Counted from the stretch's first letter, positions 1 to 8,592 are shown. The stretch is 64,000 nt of DNA from Allomuricauda sp. NBRC 101325 (GCF_030268205.1 NZ_BSQF01000001.1:788649-852648), one strand, 5' to 3'. A program made the numbers and translations. The notes: generated by a model not told the origin, from the letters alone.

Positions 1-486
1 GACGTGATCCTTCCTAAAACAGACACGCCCTCTGCCACCGAAATGAACGTGCACACCTTTATCGATGCCTATCTGGACGAGGTGATGCCGTTGGAGCAAA
101 GGGACTTTGTAATGATGAAGATGGATGCCTTCTACGGCAAGATACTTGCCGATTCCGGCAAGTCCTCACTAATGGACATCGAAGCTGCGGACATTGAGCC
201 TGCTTTGCAGACCTACCTCAGAAAACGTTCCGACGACGAAGAGAAACTGCATTTCGAGGCCATCATGAACTATATGCAGGCCATCACGGAAGGTGGATCT
301 GCAACCCTTGACGAGGAAATCTCACGTTTTTCATTTGCGACCGAATTGCGGGATCTGGCCACTTGGGCCTACAAGTCATCGGAATACGTTGGCGAAGAAG
401 TTCTGGCCTATTTGCCAGTACCAAGTGAGTACATCGGTTGTGGAGACCTTCAGACATTGACAGGCGGTAAAGCTTGGTCTATTTAA
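1..486 (+). CDS. Gluconate 2-dehydrogenase subunit 3 family protein (5' truncated)
   Basis: The reading frame is open from base 1 with no convincing start, so the N-terminus, including any export signal, lies outside the window. The visible part opens with I-L-P-K-T-D-T-P, the usual beginning of the conserved region of the gluconate 2-dehydrogenase subunit 3 family (Gluconate_2-dh3). Members are small periplasmic partners of GMC-type flavoprotein dehydrogenases, including glucoside 3-dehydrogenases. The catalytic GMC subunit would be expected next door outside the window (inference). A strong terminator follows 27 bases after the stop. The family call is good; the substrate cannot be told. 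Confidence 0.8.
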   Translation, partial: DVILPKTDTPSATEMNVHTFIDAYLDEVMPLEQRDFVMMKMDAFYGKILADSGKSSLMDIEAADIEPALQTYLRKRSDDEEKLHFEAIMNYMQAITEGGSATLDEEISRFSFATELRDLATWAYKSSEYVGEEVLAYLPVPSEYIGCGDLQTLTGGKAWSI

Positions 487-512
487 CCAAGATTCCTGCA
501 ATCATATAAAAG

Positions 513-541
513 AAAACCCTCCAAATTGGAGGGTTTTTTTA
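513..541 (+). terminator. Rho-independent terminator
   Basis: The arms AAAACCCTCCAA and TTGGAGGGTTTT pair as a 12-bp stem with a 2-base centre, followed by a T-run. It closes the transcript of the dehydrogenase small subunit. Confidence 0.85.
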
Positions 542-824
542 TTCAAAAAAAATACCTCGGAATGTTCTTTTGTGGGGTGAACAATTTCCGAGGCATAAAT
601 CAATAAACACTATCACGCGTGCTGATAAAGTTCAACACAAACTACAAAAGAGTTCCATTTCACATCAAATAGATGTTTTTGAAACAAGTTTGGCAAAGAT
701 TTAAAAATGAAAATAAACGATGAAAAAATTAACACTAAAAACTATTCAAAGTTTTTAACATAAGGTGTTGACATCTAGGAGTACAGCTAAATTCAAGTGA
801 AATATTCGACCTATCATAAGAAAT

Positions 825-858
825 AAAAAAAGCCATGAAATAGTAATTATTCCATGGC
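825..858 (-). terminator. Rho-independent terminator on the minus strand
   Basis: Read on the minus strand, GCCATGGAATA and TATTTCATGGC form an 11-bp stem with one G-U pair and a 5-base loop, followed at once by seven T. No minus-strand gene of normal size lies upstream of it. It therefore ends a transcript made of the structured segment at 884-1065, possibly with the small reading frame at 1093-1212. Confidence 0.75.
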
Positions 859-1066
859 CTATAATGTATGACGAAATACAAAGTTGTATTACCAAAGCGT
901 ACGGCCTCCCCGATAAGTTAATCATTGTCTTTCCTCAACTTAGGTAGTTCCCCCGAAACCTAATATCGAATCCAGACCATAACTGTCTCGAAGATTTTAT
1001 TTTGCAAGCGGTTTAACAATCAGATGATTGGTTGCTGTGGCCGTACAATTTATTTGGTAATACAAT
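825..1066 (-). ncRNA. Candidate structured non-coding RNA, about 240 nt
   Basis: Two segments, 884-906 and 1039-1065, are complementary over 13 bp (TTGTATTACCAAA with TTTGGTAATACAA) and a further 8 bp (GTACGGCC with GGCCGTAC), separated by a small asymmetric internal loop. They close a domain of about 130 nt holding further hairpins: TTAGGT/ACCTAA around 948-971, AGAC/GTCT around 976-990, and CAATC/GATTG around 1017-1030. On the minus strand this is followed by an intrinsic terminator, which suggests that strand is transcribed. No reading frame explains the pairing. The long closing stem recalls 6S-type RNAs, but no 6S, tmRNA, SRP or RNase P signature could be confirmed. A short inverted-repeat element (MITE) is the main alternative. 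Confidence 0.5.
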
Positions 1067-1092
1067 ATTTTAAAGAACTAGTGCCGAACACA

Positions 1093-1212
1093 TCATTTTT
1101 TTACCAACACCCTTTCCATAGGCGCCTCAAACTTATCGCTTTTGGCTTGGGATACGGCAGCAATAACCAACGCTACAACTAAAATCAAAAAAAGCAAAAC
1201 GCATTTTCTCAT
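1093..1212 (-). CDS. Small exported peptide, 39 aa, unknown
   Basis: ATG at 1212 opens 39 codons ending in TGA. After M-R-K-C comes a hydrophobic stretch of about 16 residues (V-L-L-F-L-I-L-V-V-A-L-V-I-A-A-V), then S-Q-A-K and a short charged tail ending V-K-K. This is a signal peptide or single membrane anchor followed by about 20 residues. A possible promoter, TTG-N18-TTTCTTTG, lies at 1227-1255. The gene points away from the LytTR/histidine kinase operon that begins at 1512. No family is recognised. Chance occurrence is possible at this length. Confidence 0.4.
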   Translation of the reverse strand: MRKCVLLFLILVVALVIAAVSQAKSDKFEAPMERVLVKK

Positions 1213-1456
1213 GGCTGGTTAATTAACAAAGAAACAATCCTTTATTTTTTGACAATCCGAATATAGACAACAAATAGATGGTGGTTTTTAGGGTATGTAT
1301 AAACTGTACTTTTTTATGTATAGTTGGTGTTCGGTTTTTGTATAAAGTTTGATTTTCCTTCCAAAACCATAGGAAAAAATATGTCCCAATGCCTTAAAAA
1401 CATATGGTTTTGCATTTTTTACCAGTTATACGTGTTAAATATCCATTAACACATAA

Positions 1457-1490
1457 TTGTAGTGTTATAAAAAGATTAATTCTAAATTTG
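1457..1490 (+). promoter_or_regulatory. Bacteroidota-type promoter of the LytTR operon
   Basis: TTG at 1457-1459, 23 bases, then TAAATTTG at 1483-1490. This matches the TTG-N17-23-TAnnTTTG pattern known for flavobacterial housekeeping promoters and sits 21 bases before the start codon. Confidence 0.6.
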
Positions 1491-1511
1491 GTTTAACAGA
1501 TACCCCGTTCT

Positions 1512-2246
1512 ATGTTAGAAGCAGTAATAGTTGACGATGAGATCAAAGCACTACAGAGCTTAAGTTGGGAATTGACCAATTTAAGCGATGAAGTGGAAAT
1601 TGTAGCGTCCTTTACCGATGCGCGTGAAGCTTTGGAATATTTGGAGCACAATACTCCTGACTGTCTGTTCCTTGACATTGAGATGCCGGCAATGGATGGT
1701 TTTCAATTCATTAAAAACCTGAAAAACAAGAACTTTCCCGTTGTTATCACAACTGCTTATAACCAATATGCGCTTCAAGCCTTAAAGAACGAAGCCATCG
1801 ATTACCTATTAAAACCTATTGACACTGACGACCTTGAGGTAACTATTACCAAAATAAAAAAATATAACGCTAAAAGTCTTACTGTTGAGCGTCTTGAAAA
1901 AATTTTGCTTAACTTCAATTCAGAAACGCACAGTAAAAAAATAACCATTAATACCGATGGGAAACTGGTGTTTTTGAACAGTGATGACATTTTGTATGCG
2001 GAGTCCGACGGCAATTATAGCACCATCTTTTTAAAGGACGGTCAAAAAATATTGTTGACCAAAAAACTAAAGGAAGTCAATGCACTATTGCCTGAATCCA
2101 GCTTTTTTAGGATTCACAATTCATACATCATCAACCTGAATAAAATAAAGGAATTTCTTAAAACTGACGGCTACGTTGTTTTGGAATCCAACGATAAAAT
2201 ACCTGTTTCACGTCAAAAGAAATCCGATTTTTTGGATATGTTTTAA
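1512..2246 (+). CDS. LytTR-family response regulator
   Basis: This 244-residue protein is a standard LytR/AlgR-type two-component regulator. Residues 1-120 are a receiver domain with the acidic pair D8/D9, phospho-acceptor D55 (in F-L-D-I-E-M-P), T80/T81 and K101 (in L-L-K-P-I-D). Residues about 140-240 are a LytTR DNA-binding domain containing D-I-L-Y-A-E-S-D-G-N-Y and F-F-R-I-H-N-S-Y-I-I-N. It is followed 15 bases later by a sensor kinase of the type that partners such regulators, so the two should form one phosphorelay. Targets are unknown; LytTR proteins usually bind pairs of direct repeats. Confidence 0.93.
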   Translation: MLEAVIVDDEIKALQSLSWELTNLSDEVEIVASFTDAREALEYLEHNTPDCLFLDIEMPAMDGFQFIKNLKNKNFPVVITTAYNQYALQALKNEAIDYLLKPIDTDDLEVTITKIKKYNAKSLTVERLEKILLNFNSETHSKKITINTDGKLVFLNSDDILYAESDGNYSTIFLKDGQKILLTKKLKEVNALLPESSFFRIHNSYIINLNKIKEFLKTDGYVVLESNDKIPVSRQKKSDFLDMF

Positions 2247-2261
2247 ACTGCCACCAATCCC

Positions 2262-4226
2262 GTGCCTATTGTAAAGTTCAAACAAGTCGAAAACCTACAT
2301 CGAGTACCCAGAACTACTCTGGTCTTTCTATTATTGTTCATTTACCAACTTTTACCGGCACAAGAAATACCCGAAGATTTTAAGGAAATTGCAGAAACTC
2401 TTGTTGAGCTAAGATCACCAAGCTATGAGGCTTTGGATAAAGATCTGGATGCCTTCAAAAATGACACTACCCTAATTCGATATTTCGACAAAATTGCAGA
2501 CCGATCCCATTATTTAGAGGGTAGAGCTTATGCCCTAAATCTTTTGGGCAGAAGCTATCGCAACATATCGCAATATGAAAAGTCAGTAGCTTTGCACCAA
2601 GAGGCCCTTTCAATATCGGAGGAGGCCAAAAGCTTGGATTTTAAAATATTAAGCTTAAACATGTTGGGAGTTGCCTATCGCAGAATGGACGCAATTAAAA
2701 CAGCTTTGGATTACCATCAACAGGCCTTGGAACTCGCTGAAGATGTCGAAAAACCATCCCATCACATTAAACGAAGCATCAATGTATCCCATAATGGAAT
2801 CGGGAACCTTTACCTTACCTTGGAGCAATACGATCAAGCCATAGCCCAGTTTCAAGAGGCATTGAATTTGGAACAGGAACTGGTCAATAAATTGGGATTG
2901 GCCATCAATTATCAGAACATTGGTTATTGTTTGGAGCAAAAAGGCGATTTGGACGGCGCTTTGGAAAACTATAGGAAATCCTTGGCTTACAATGAGGACA
3001 TTGATTCCGATACTGGAAGGATCATCTGCAAAAACAGTTTGGCTCAAATCTATCTGAAACAGGACATGTCCTATTCAGCTTTAACCTTATTAAATCCTTT
3101 AAAAGAAGAATCAAAAAAAGCTAAAGATCTATTTATCGCTTCTTATGTATATATAAATTCTGGGTGGGCCAATACCCAATTGGGCAATTACGATCAGGCC
3201 TATGAGGAAATTCAAGAAGGGCTAGAAATGGCCAAGTCCCGAAACATGCCCAGCAATATTCTTTATGCCTACCAAAAACTGTCCGATCTCGCCAATGCCA
3301 GAGGAAATTATAAAGAGGCTTATGAATATTATAAAATGGCCGATGAGTACGATAAAGAAATTTTAAGTGCCACCAACCTTAGGTACATCAACGATAACAT
3401 CGAAAAGTACCAAGACGATAAAAAGACCAACCAGATTGCTGTTTTGGCCGCTGAAAACGAATTGGTAAGATTGCGTTTAAAAAAGAACGAGACCACTTTT
3501 TTGGTGAGTGCCTTGATTGTGGGATTGATTTCATCCATACTTTACATTCTGTATCGCCAATACCAAAGCAAAAATGAGAAGCGTGTACTTACCTTGGAGC
3601 AAAAGATGTTGCGCAGCCAAATGAATCCCCATTTTTTGTTCAATTCCTTGAACTCCATCAAGCTGTATATTATCAACAACGAGCAGAAAAATGCGGTACA
3701 TTACCTCAACAAGTTTTCCAAATTGGTACGGAAAATCTTGGAAGCCTCCTCGCAACGGGAAATATCATTGGCAGAAGAACTGGAAACAGTAGAACTCTAC
3801 ATGAACATTGAAAATATTCGATTCTCCAATGAAATCAATTTTAAAATCAATGTGGATGATGATATCAATATAGACAACATCAAGATTCCATCATTGACCC
3901 TTCAACCTTTTTTGGAAAACTCACTATGGCATGGATTATCCCCAAAAGATGGCGAAAAGAGCATCCAGATCAATGTGCGAAACAAAAACAATGGCCACGT
4001 AAGCATCGAAGTGATCGATAATGGGGTCGGGAGGACCATGGCCGAAGTGAACAAGGAAAACCGTGTGCTCAAAAAGAAATCATTGGGAATACATATCACC
4101 AAAGAACGTTTGGCCAATTTCTCCAGGGACTACCAAAACAAGTTCGATGTGGACATTATGGACCTATTTAACGAAAACGGCGATCCGAACGGCACCAAGG
4201 TTATTTTGGATATTCCTACGATTTAG
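2262..4226 (+). CDS. TPR-repeat sensor histidine kinase (LytS/YpdA-type)
   Basis: The 654-residue protein starts at a GTG 15 bases after the regulator; no in-frame ATG precedes the signal peptide (about residues 1-34, ending L-L-P-A-Q). Residues about 85-365 hold tetratricopeptide repeats in the periplasm, followed by a coiled segment and one membrane helix at about 412-431. The cytoplasmic part is a His_kinase domain with phospho-acceptor H457 in M-N-P-H-F-L-F-N, then an ATPase domain with N553 (N box) and D586-N-G-V-G. The architecture suggests that a periplasmic protein or peptide ligand is sensed through the TPRs (inference). Its 3' end overlaps the convergent DUF3109 gene by 11 bases. 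Confidence 0.92.
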   Translation: MPIVKFKQVENLHRVPRTTLVFLLLFIYQLLPAQEIPEDFKEIAETLVELRSPSYEALDKDLDAFKNDTTLIRYFDKIADRSHYLEGRAYALNLLGRSYRNISQYEKSVALHQEALSISEEAKSLDFKILSLNMLGVAYRRMDAIKTALDYHQQALELAEDVEKPSHHIKRSINVSHNGIGNLYLTLEQYDQAIAQFQEALNLEQELVNKLGLAINYQNIGYCLEQKGDLDGALENYRKSLAYNEDIDSDTGRIICKNSLAQIYLKQDMSYSALTLLNPLKEESKKAKDLFIASYVYINSGWANTQLGNYDQAYEEIQEGLEMAKSRNMPSNILYAYQKLSDLANARGNYKEAYEYYKMADEYDKEILSATNLRYINDNIEKYQDDKKTNQIAVLAAENELVRLRLKKNETTFLVSALIVGLISSILYILYRQYQSKNEKRVLTLEQKMLRSQMNPHFLFNSLNSIKLYIINNEQKNAVHYLNKFSKLVRKILEASSQREISLAEELETVELYMNIENIRFSNEINFKINVDDDINIDNIKIPSLTLQPFLENSLWHGLSPKDGEKSIQINVRNKNNGHVSIEVIDNGVGRTMAEVNKENRVLKKKSLGIHITKERLANFSRDYQNKFDVDIMDLFNENGDPNGTKVILDIPTI

Positions 4227-4788
4227 CGTTTTCTTCCGCCACCTGCTCCAATTCTTTGTACCACGCTTTTCCAAATTTTTGGATCAACGCATCTTTTACA
4301 AACTTATAGATAGGTACTTTAAGTTCTTTGCCCAAACTACAGGCAGGATCACAGATTTCCCATTTATGGTAATTTACAGCGGTAAACTCCGTGTATTCTC
4401 GGGTTCTAACTGGGTATAAATAACAGGAAATAGGCTTTTTCCATTTAGTAGCTCCAGCTTCATAAGCGGCTTCCAGACCACACTTGGCAACACCCTGATC
4501 GGAAAATACCACATATGCACATTCGTTGTTGTTTACCAAAGGGGTTTCCCATTCTCCATCTTCTCCTTTAACGAAGGCTCCCTGCTCCTCGATGGCCTTG
4601 ATTCCTTCCGGACGCAAAAACGGTTTTGCATCTTCAAACACATTTACCAACTTGTCGGTTTCGTAATCCTCTACCGGGGCGCCATATTCCCCTCCCACAC
4701 AACAAGCACCTTTGCATGCGTTCAAGTTGCATACAAAGTCGTTCTCCAATATATCTTCGGATACAATAGTTTTGCCTATCTGAAACAT
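4216..4788 (-). CDS. DUF3109 family cysteine-rich protein
   Basis: This is a 190-residue cytosolic protein with a conserved N-terminal cysteine cluster at C20, C25, C29 and C30 (V-C-N-L-N-A-C-K-G-A-C-C) and further cysteines near K-P-I-S-C-Y-L-Y-P and C-D-P-A-C. The pattern is that of DUF3109, related to the YkgJ-type putative iron-sulfur or zinc proteins. The function is unknown; the cysteines suggest metal binding. It converges on the histidine kinase with an 11-base overlap and appears to be monocistronic. A minus-strand TACCTTTG lies about 25 bases upstream and may be its -7 element. Confidence 0.85.
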   Translation of the reverse strand: MFQIGKTIVSEDILENDFVCNLNACKGACCVGGEYGAPVEDYETDKLVNVFEDAKPFLRPEGIKAIEEQGAFVKGEDGEWETPLVNNNECAYVVFSDQGVAKCGLEAAYEAGATKWKKPISCYLYPVRTREYTEFTAVNYHKWEICDPACSLGKELKVPIYKFVKDALIQKFGKAWYKELEQVAEENAKS

Positions 4789-4909
4789 ATTAGCCTATTA
4801 ACTTTTGGGCAAAGGTAAATTAAAAGCCAAAATTTGATGTTTTCTAAACAATTTAATGTGATCCAAAAGCTTTTTTTACTCGTACATTTGCTGCCGAAAA
4901 TTTGGAACC

Positions 4910-5494
4910 ATGAATTTTGACATCAAAGAAATAGCAACCGCTGGAATGATCTTGTTTGCCGTAATCGATATTTTGGGCAGTATTCCCATTATTATCTCCC
5001 TTAGAAACAAGGTTGGGCACATTCAATCGGAGAAAGCTTCTTTAGTGGCCGCATGTTTAATGGTGGCCTTTTTGTTCGTGGGGGAAAGAATTCTTTCCTT
5101 AATTGGAATCGATGTGAATTCCTTTGCCGTAGCTGGTGCTTTTATCATCTTCTTTTTGGCCATAGAAATGATCTTGGGCATCACACTTTACCGCGATGAT
5201 GTTCCCGAAACCGCTTCCATAGTTCCCATTGCCTTTCCTTTGATCGCAGGTGCGGGTACCCTTACCTCCATTTTGGCATTACGGGCCGAATATCACGTGG
5301 AGAACATTATCGTTGCCATAATTATTAACATTATCTTTGTGTATCTCGTGCTTAAATCCAGTTCAAGGATTGAACGTATTTTGGGTAAGAACGGATTGAA
5401 CGTGATCCGTAAAGTATTTGGTGTTATTCTAATGGCCATCGCCGTTAAGTTGTTCGCAGCAAACATCAACCAATTGTTCGAGCACGGTGTTTAA
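4910..5494 (+). CDS. MarC family integral membrane protein
   Basis: This 194-residue protein has six predicted membrane helices spread over its length and matches the MarC/UPF0056 family: early G-M-I-L-F-A-V-I-D-I-L-G-S-I-P, middle P-I-A-F-P-L-I-A-G-A-G-T-L. The family was once linked to multiple antibiotic resistance, but that role is not supported; its substrate is uncertain, with amino acid transport suggested in some annotations. TACATTTG at 4883-4890 fits a -7 promoter element 20 bases before the ATG. A small membrane protein follows 9 bases later and is probably cotranscribed. Confidence 0.9.
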   Translation: MNFDIKEIATAGMILFAVIDILGSIPIIISLRNKVGHIQSEKASLVAACLMVAFLFVGERILSLIGIDVNSFAVAGAFIIFFLAIEMILGITLYRDDVPETASIVPIAFPLIAGAGTLTSILALRAEYHVENIIVAIIINIIFVYLVLKSSSRIERILGKNGLNVIRKVFGVILMAIAVKLFAANINQLFEHGV

Positions 5495-5503
5495 ACCATT
5501 CTC

Positions 5504-5704
5504 ATGAACAAAACTTTTGCAATTGTCCTGATTATTTTGGCCTTGGCCCTTATCGCCTATAATGTAACCATGGTAAATTTTAACAATCCCCTGCAGGGCG
5601 ATAGTACTGTGGCGTTGATCGGTATTGTGGCTTCTTTGTGTGCCATTTTGCTTATCCTCATTTTTATGACTTCCAAAAAAATAGAGAACAAGCTTAAAAA
5701 GTAA
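5504..5704 (+). CDS. Small two-helix membrane protein, unknown
   Basis: This 66-residue protein has two hydrophobic helices (about residues 4-24 and 37-56) joined by a short polar loop, and a lysine-rich tail (K-K-I-E-N-K-L-K-K), which suggests both ends are in the cytoplasm. No domain is recognised. It starts 9 bases after marC in the same direction and ends 5 bases before the convergent protease gene, so it is most likely the second gene of a marC operon. Similar small proteins are common in flavobacteria and their role is not known. Confidence 0.7.
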   Translation: MNKTFAIVLIILALALIAYNVTMVNFNNPLQGDSTVALIGIVASLCAILLILIFMTSKKIENKLKK

Positions 5705-5709
5705 GTGCT

Positions 5710-7338
5710 TTATTGCCTGATTCCGACAGCCCCTATTTGGGATTGGTTCATTACCATTTCGTCAATCGTTTTTACCTTTTGAAGCATGGCATCGTGCTCC
5801 CCTTTAATCTGGGCCGATACGTTTGGCGAAAACAATTGCTCCGCTATATTGGCTTTTAGGTATGCCTTGATTTTGTCCTCGTAGGCGTAGAAATCCAATT
5901 TAATCTTTCTATCGAGAACAAATTGGATAAAATTATCGAACAGGATATCATCTACATTGAAATTTTCCAAAAACTCGTTTTGGTCATAGCTTTCATAACG
6001 TGTTCTATCTTCTTCCAAATGCTCAAAAATAAAGCGGGCAAAAAACTGATAGGTCTCATCCATACTTTCAATCGCTTCTTCTTGATTGCTGCCAATAGGC
6101 ACAAATACATCTGGAATAATTCCGCCGCCGCCATAAACAATCTTACCCTTTGGCGTCACAAATTTTAATGAATCAGCTACCTTAATGCTATCCGCAGAAG
6201 TCAATTCGCCGCTGGAATAACGCTCCATGAACTTTTTATAATAGTCGTGGTTGCCATCTTTATAGGATTTTTGAATGGAACGACCCGTAGGCGTATAATA
6301 TCTGCTTACCGTTAGGCGAACAGCAGAACCATCGCCCAAATCCATTTCGCGCTGTACCAAACCTTTTCCAAACGATCGTCTTCCGACAATGGTTCCTATG
6401 TCATTATCCTGCAGCGCACCTGCAATAATCTCACTTGCCGATGCGGAACGCTCGTTGATCAATACATAAACAGGTTTGTTTTCAAAATCTCCTTTCTTGG
6501 TGGCATAGGCTTTTTCAATCTTGCCCCTTTTGTTTTTGGTGAACAGAATGAGTTTGTCATCCTCCAAAAATTCATCGGCCAACTTTTCGGCAATGCCCAA
6601 ATAACCTCCTGGATTATCCCTAAGGTCGAGCGTCAATTTTTCGGCACCACGCAATTTTAATTTTCTAAGGGCATCCTTGAACTCGTCGAAAGTGGTTTCT
6701 GCAAAACGGTTGATTTTAATGTAGCCCATATCACTGGTCATCATATAATAGGCATCCACACTTCGAATTGGCACCTTGTCACGCACAACATCGATGTCCA
6801 TCAGTTTATTTTCCGTTTTTCGAAAGACCTTAAGGTTTACCTTGGTCCCTATTTTACCTTTTAGCGTGGAAACCACATCATCGTTTGGAATCCTTTTCCC
6901 GAACAACGTATCACTTCCTGCCATTAAGATTCTATCCCCAGGCTTTATCCCACTGATATAACTAGGGCCATTTTTAATGGTTCTGATCACCGTGATGGTA
7001 TCCTTATACATGTAAAAGCTAACTCCGATTCCTGCAAAATCCCCCTTCATGTTTTCGGCAACATCCTTCATTTCATCTTTGGGAATGTAAACGGAATGCG
7101 GATCTAGCTTGCCCAAAATATTGTTTACCGTTACATCCACAATGCTATCGGTATCCACATCATCCACATATTCGTAGTCGATGTAATCGATTAGGCGGTT
7201 GAGCTTATCTTTCTTGGAATTTGTAGAGAACAATTTCTCCGGGGAATCGTTAAAATGAAGCTTGCCCCCAATAAAAATACCAATGGCAACTGCCAAGGCT
7301 AATAAGGTAGGCCATATATATCCTTTGATCTTTTTCAT
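5710..7338 (-). CDS. S41 family C-terminal processing peptidase
   Basis: The 542-residue protein has an N-terminal membrane anchor (about residues 8-25), a PDZ domain at about 95-175 (G-I-G-V-S ... G-I-K-P-G-D-R-I) and a tail-specific protease core with L-R-D-N-P-G-G-Y-L. The catalytic dyad is S300 (N-E-R-S-A-S-A-S-E) and K325 (S-F-G-K-G-L-V-Q), spaced 25 residues as in CtpA and Prc. It should act in the periplasm, cleaving proteins from their C-terminus. It lies 14 bases after the dCMP deaminase gene, a pairing seen in other flavobacteria, and is probably cotranscribed with it. Confidence 0.94.
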   Translation of the reverse strand: MKKIKGYIWPTLLALAVAIGIFIGGKLHFNDSPEKLFSTNSKKDKLNRLIDYIDYEYVDDVDTDSIVDVTVNNILGKLDPHSVYIPKDEMKDVAENMKGDFAGIGVSFYMYKDTITVIRTIKNGPSYISGIKPGDRILMAGSDTLFGKRIPNDDVVSTLKGKIGTKVNLKVFRKTENKLMDIDVVRDKVPIRSVDAYYMMTSDMGYIKINRFAETTFDEFKDALRKLKLRGAEKLTLDLRDNPGGYLGIAEKLADEFLEDDKLILFTKNKRGKIEKAYATKKGDFENKPVYVLINERSASASEIIAGALQDNDIGTIVGRRSFGKGLVQREMDLGDGSAVRLTVSRYYTPTGRSIQKSYKDGNHDYYKKFMERYSSGELTSADSIKVADSLKFVTPKGKIVYGGGGIIPDVFVPIGSNQEEAIESMDETYQFFARFIFEHLEEDRTRYESYDQNEFLENFNVDDILFDNFIQFVLDRKIKLDFYAYEDKIKAYLKANIAEQLFSPNVSAQIKGEHDAMLQKVKTIDEMVMNQSQIGAVGIRQ

Positions 7339-7352
7339 TAAGCATTGAGGTT

Positions 7353-7790
7353 TTAAACCATTTCTTCAAGCACGGGCAAATGAACTATCTCAATACCCGC
7401 TCTTTCCAGAAACTGAATTCCCGAATCATCTTTGTAGGCATTTTTATACACCACACGTTTTATGCCAGCTTGATGTACCAGCTTACTGCATTCCCTACAA
7501 GGAGACATGGTAATGTACAAAGTTGCACCCACACAGGATTGGGTTGAAGAAGCTACTTTAAGAATAGCGTTGGCTTCGGCGTGTAGGACGTACCATTTGG
7601 TGTAGCCCTCATCATCCTCACAAAAATTTTCAAAACCGGTCGGCGTACCATTGTACCCATCGGAAATGATCATTCTATCCTTTACGATTATGGCCCCGAC
7701 CTGTCTTCTTTTACAGTAGGACAGTTTGCTCCATTCCAAGGCCATGCGCAAATACGCCTTATCGTACTTTTCTTGTTTGCTCTCCTTCAT
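7353..7790 (-). CDS. dCMP deaminase (ComEB-type)
   Basis: This 145-residue zinc enzyme deaminates dCMP to dUMP, feeding thymidylate synthesis. The zinc and catalytic residues are H70-A-E72 and P-C98-x2-C101, in the order H-A-E ... P-C-x-x-C of the cytidine/deoxycytidylate deaminase family. The extra region K-R-R-Q-V-G-A-I-I-V and S-D-G-Y-N-G-T-P-x-G-F is characteristic of dCMP deaminases rather than cytidine or tRNA adenosine deaminases. The length is normal. It is the first gene of a likely two-gene unit with the downstream S41 peptidase. Confidence 0.93.
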   Translation of the reverse strand: MKESKQEKYDKAYLRMALEWSKLSYCKRRQVGAIIVKDRMIISDGYNGTPTGFENFCEDDEGYTKWYVLHAEANAILKVASSTQSCVGATLYITMSPCRECSKLVHQAGIKRVVYKNAYKDDSGIQFLERAGIEIVHLPVLEEMV

Positions 7791-7876
7791 AAATCAGAAA
7801 AAACACTGATAATTAATTAAATATACCTGTATTGAAAGACCCTTACAACCTTATTCGATAAAATTTAACGTAAGCC

Positions 7877-8461
7877 CTACATCGGGAACGTTGCAATGAG
7901 CAAGGGTATTGTTATGGCAATGATCAAAATGGAAGCTACAGCTATAAAAATCTTCTTTTTTAACTTGAGCAGGTCCAAAACCAGAAAGGCAATGGTCAAA
8001 ACCATCATGATAATGGTCACTTGCGAAAGTTCGATACCCGTTGCAAATCCCAACAAGGGAGTAATCTTGTCCTCTTCTTCGGCCATCAACATTTTAAAAT
8101 AGTTGGAAAAACCAAAACCGTGTATCAAACCGAAAAAGGCGGTTGCCAAAACATGGAGGATCAAACCAACATCCAAGGCCTCTTTATACACATAGGCAAA
8201 ATTAAAAAGTGCAGTAAGCAAAATGGTTACTGGTATCAAAAATTCGATAAGACCTACATCAACCGTAGCGACTTCATACACGGACAGTGCAAGTGAGGTA
8301 CAATGGGCCACCGTAAAAATGGTCGCCAAAAGCAGTACACGTTTCCATTGTTTAAACGTAAAGGGAACCGCTAAAGCGGTAAGGAATAAAATATGATCGT
8401 AGGCCCCAAAATCCAAAACATGATCCAGACCCAATTTAATATAAAACCAAAATTCTTGCAT
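7877..8461 (-). CDS. HupE/UreJ family membrane protein
   Basis: This is an integral membrane protein with about six helices. The motif L-D-H-V-L-D-F-G-A-Y-D-H-I-L-F-L near the start and L-I-H-G-F-G-F-S in the middle are typical of HupE/UreJ proteins, some of which carry nickel or other metals. The start shown (M-Q-E-F-W-F-Y) follows the family pattern. Upstream ATGs at 8488 and 8512 are in frame; the one at 8488 has a GGAGGAGGG stretch just before it, unusual in this phylum, so it is a real alternative. It is divergent from a siderophore receptor, and one of the paired operator-like repeats lies in its own upstream region. Confidence 0.85.
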   Translation of the reverse strand: MQEFWFYIKLGLDHVLDFGAYDHILFLTALAVPFTFKQWKRVLLLATIFTVAHCTSLALSVYEVATVDVGLIEFLIPVTILLTALFNFAYVYKEALDVGLILHVLATAFFGLIHGFGFSNYFKMLMAEEEDKITPLLGFATGIELSQVTIIMMVLTIAFLVLDLLKLKKKIFIAVASILIIAITIPLLIATFPM

Positions 8462-8529
8462 GCTGCTTTTGTTCTCAAAAATAGCCATTAATCCCTCCTC
8501 CAAGGAAAACATTTAACCTCATTTTAAAT

Positions 8530-8553
8530 TTATTTTTAATTAATCTAAATAAT
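8530..8553. promoter_or_regulatory. Operator-like 24-bp repeat, copy 1
   Basis: TTATTTTTAA-N4-TCTAAATAAT just upstream of the -33 element of the receptor gene. It is 21/24 identical to copy 2, 63 bases away. Each copy is an imperfect palindrome (TTATTT ... AAATAA). By context an iron-responsive repressor such as Fur is the likeliest binder (inference). Confidence 0.6.
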
Positions 8554-8554
8554 C

Positions 8555-8587
8555 TTTGGATGTTTCATTGAGCCGACCCTATATTTG
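8555..8587 (+). promoter_or_regulatory. Promoter of the TonB-dependent receptor
   Basis: TTTG at 8555-8558, 21 bases, TATATTTG at 8580-8587: a near-perfect Bacteroidota promoter. It lies exactly between the two operator-like repeats. Confidence 0.75.
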
Positions 8588-8592
8588 CGATA

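Noticed and set aside
861-1090. RNase P RNA or tmRNA in the structured segment
   Set aside because: A GAGGAAAG stretch is present on the minus strand but the other conserved RNase P blocks are missing, and there is no tmRNA tag or tRNA-like end.
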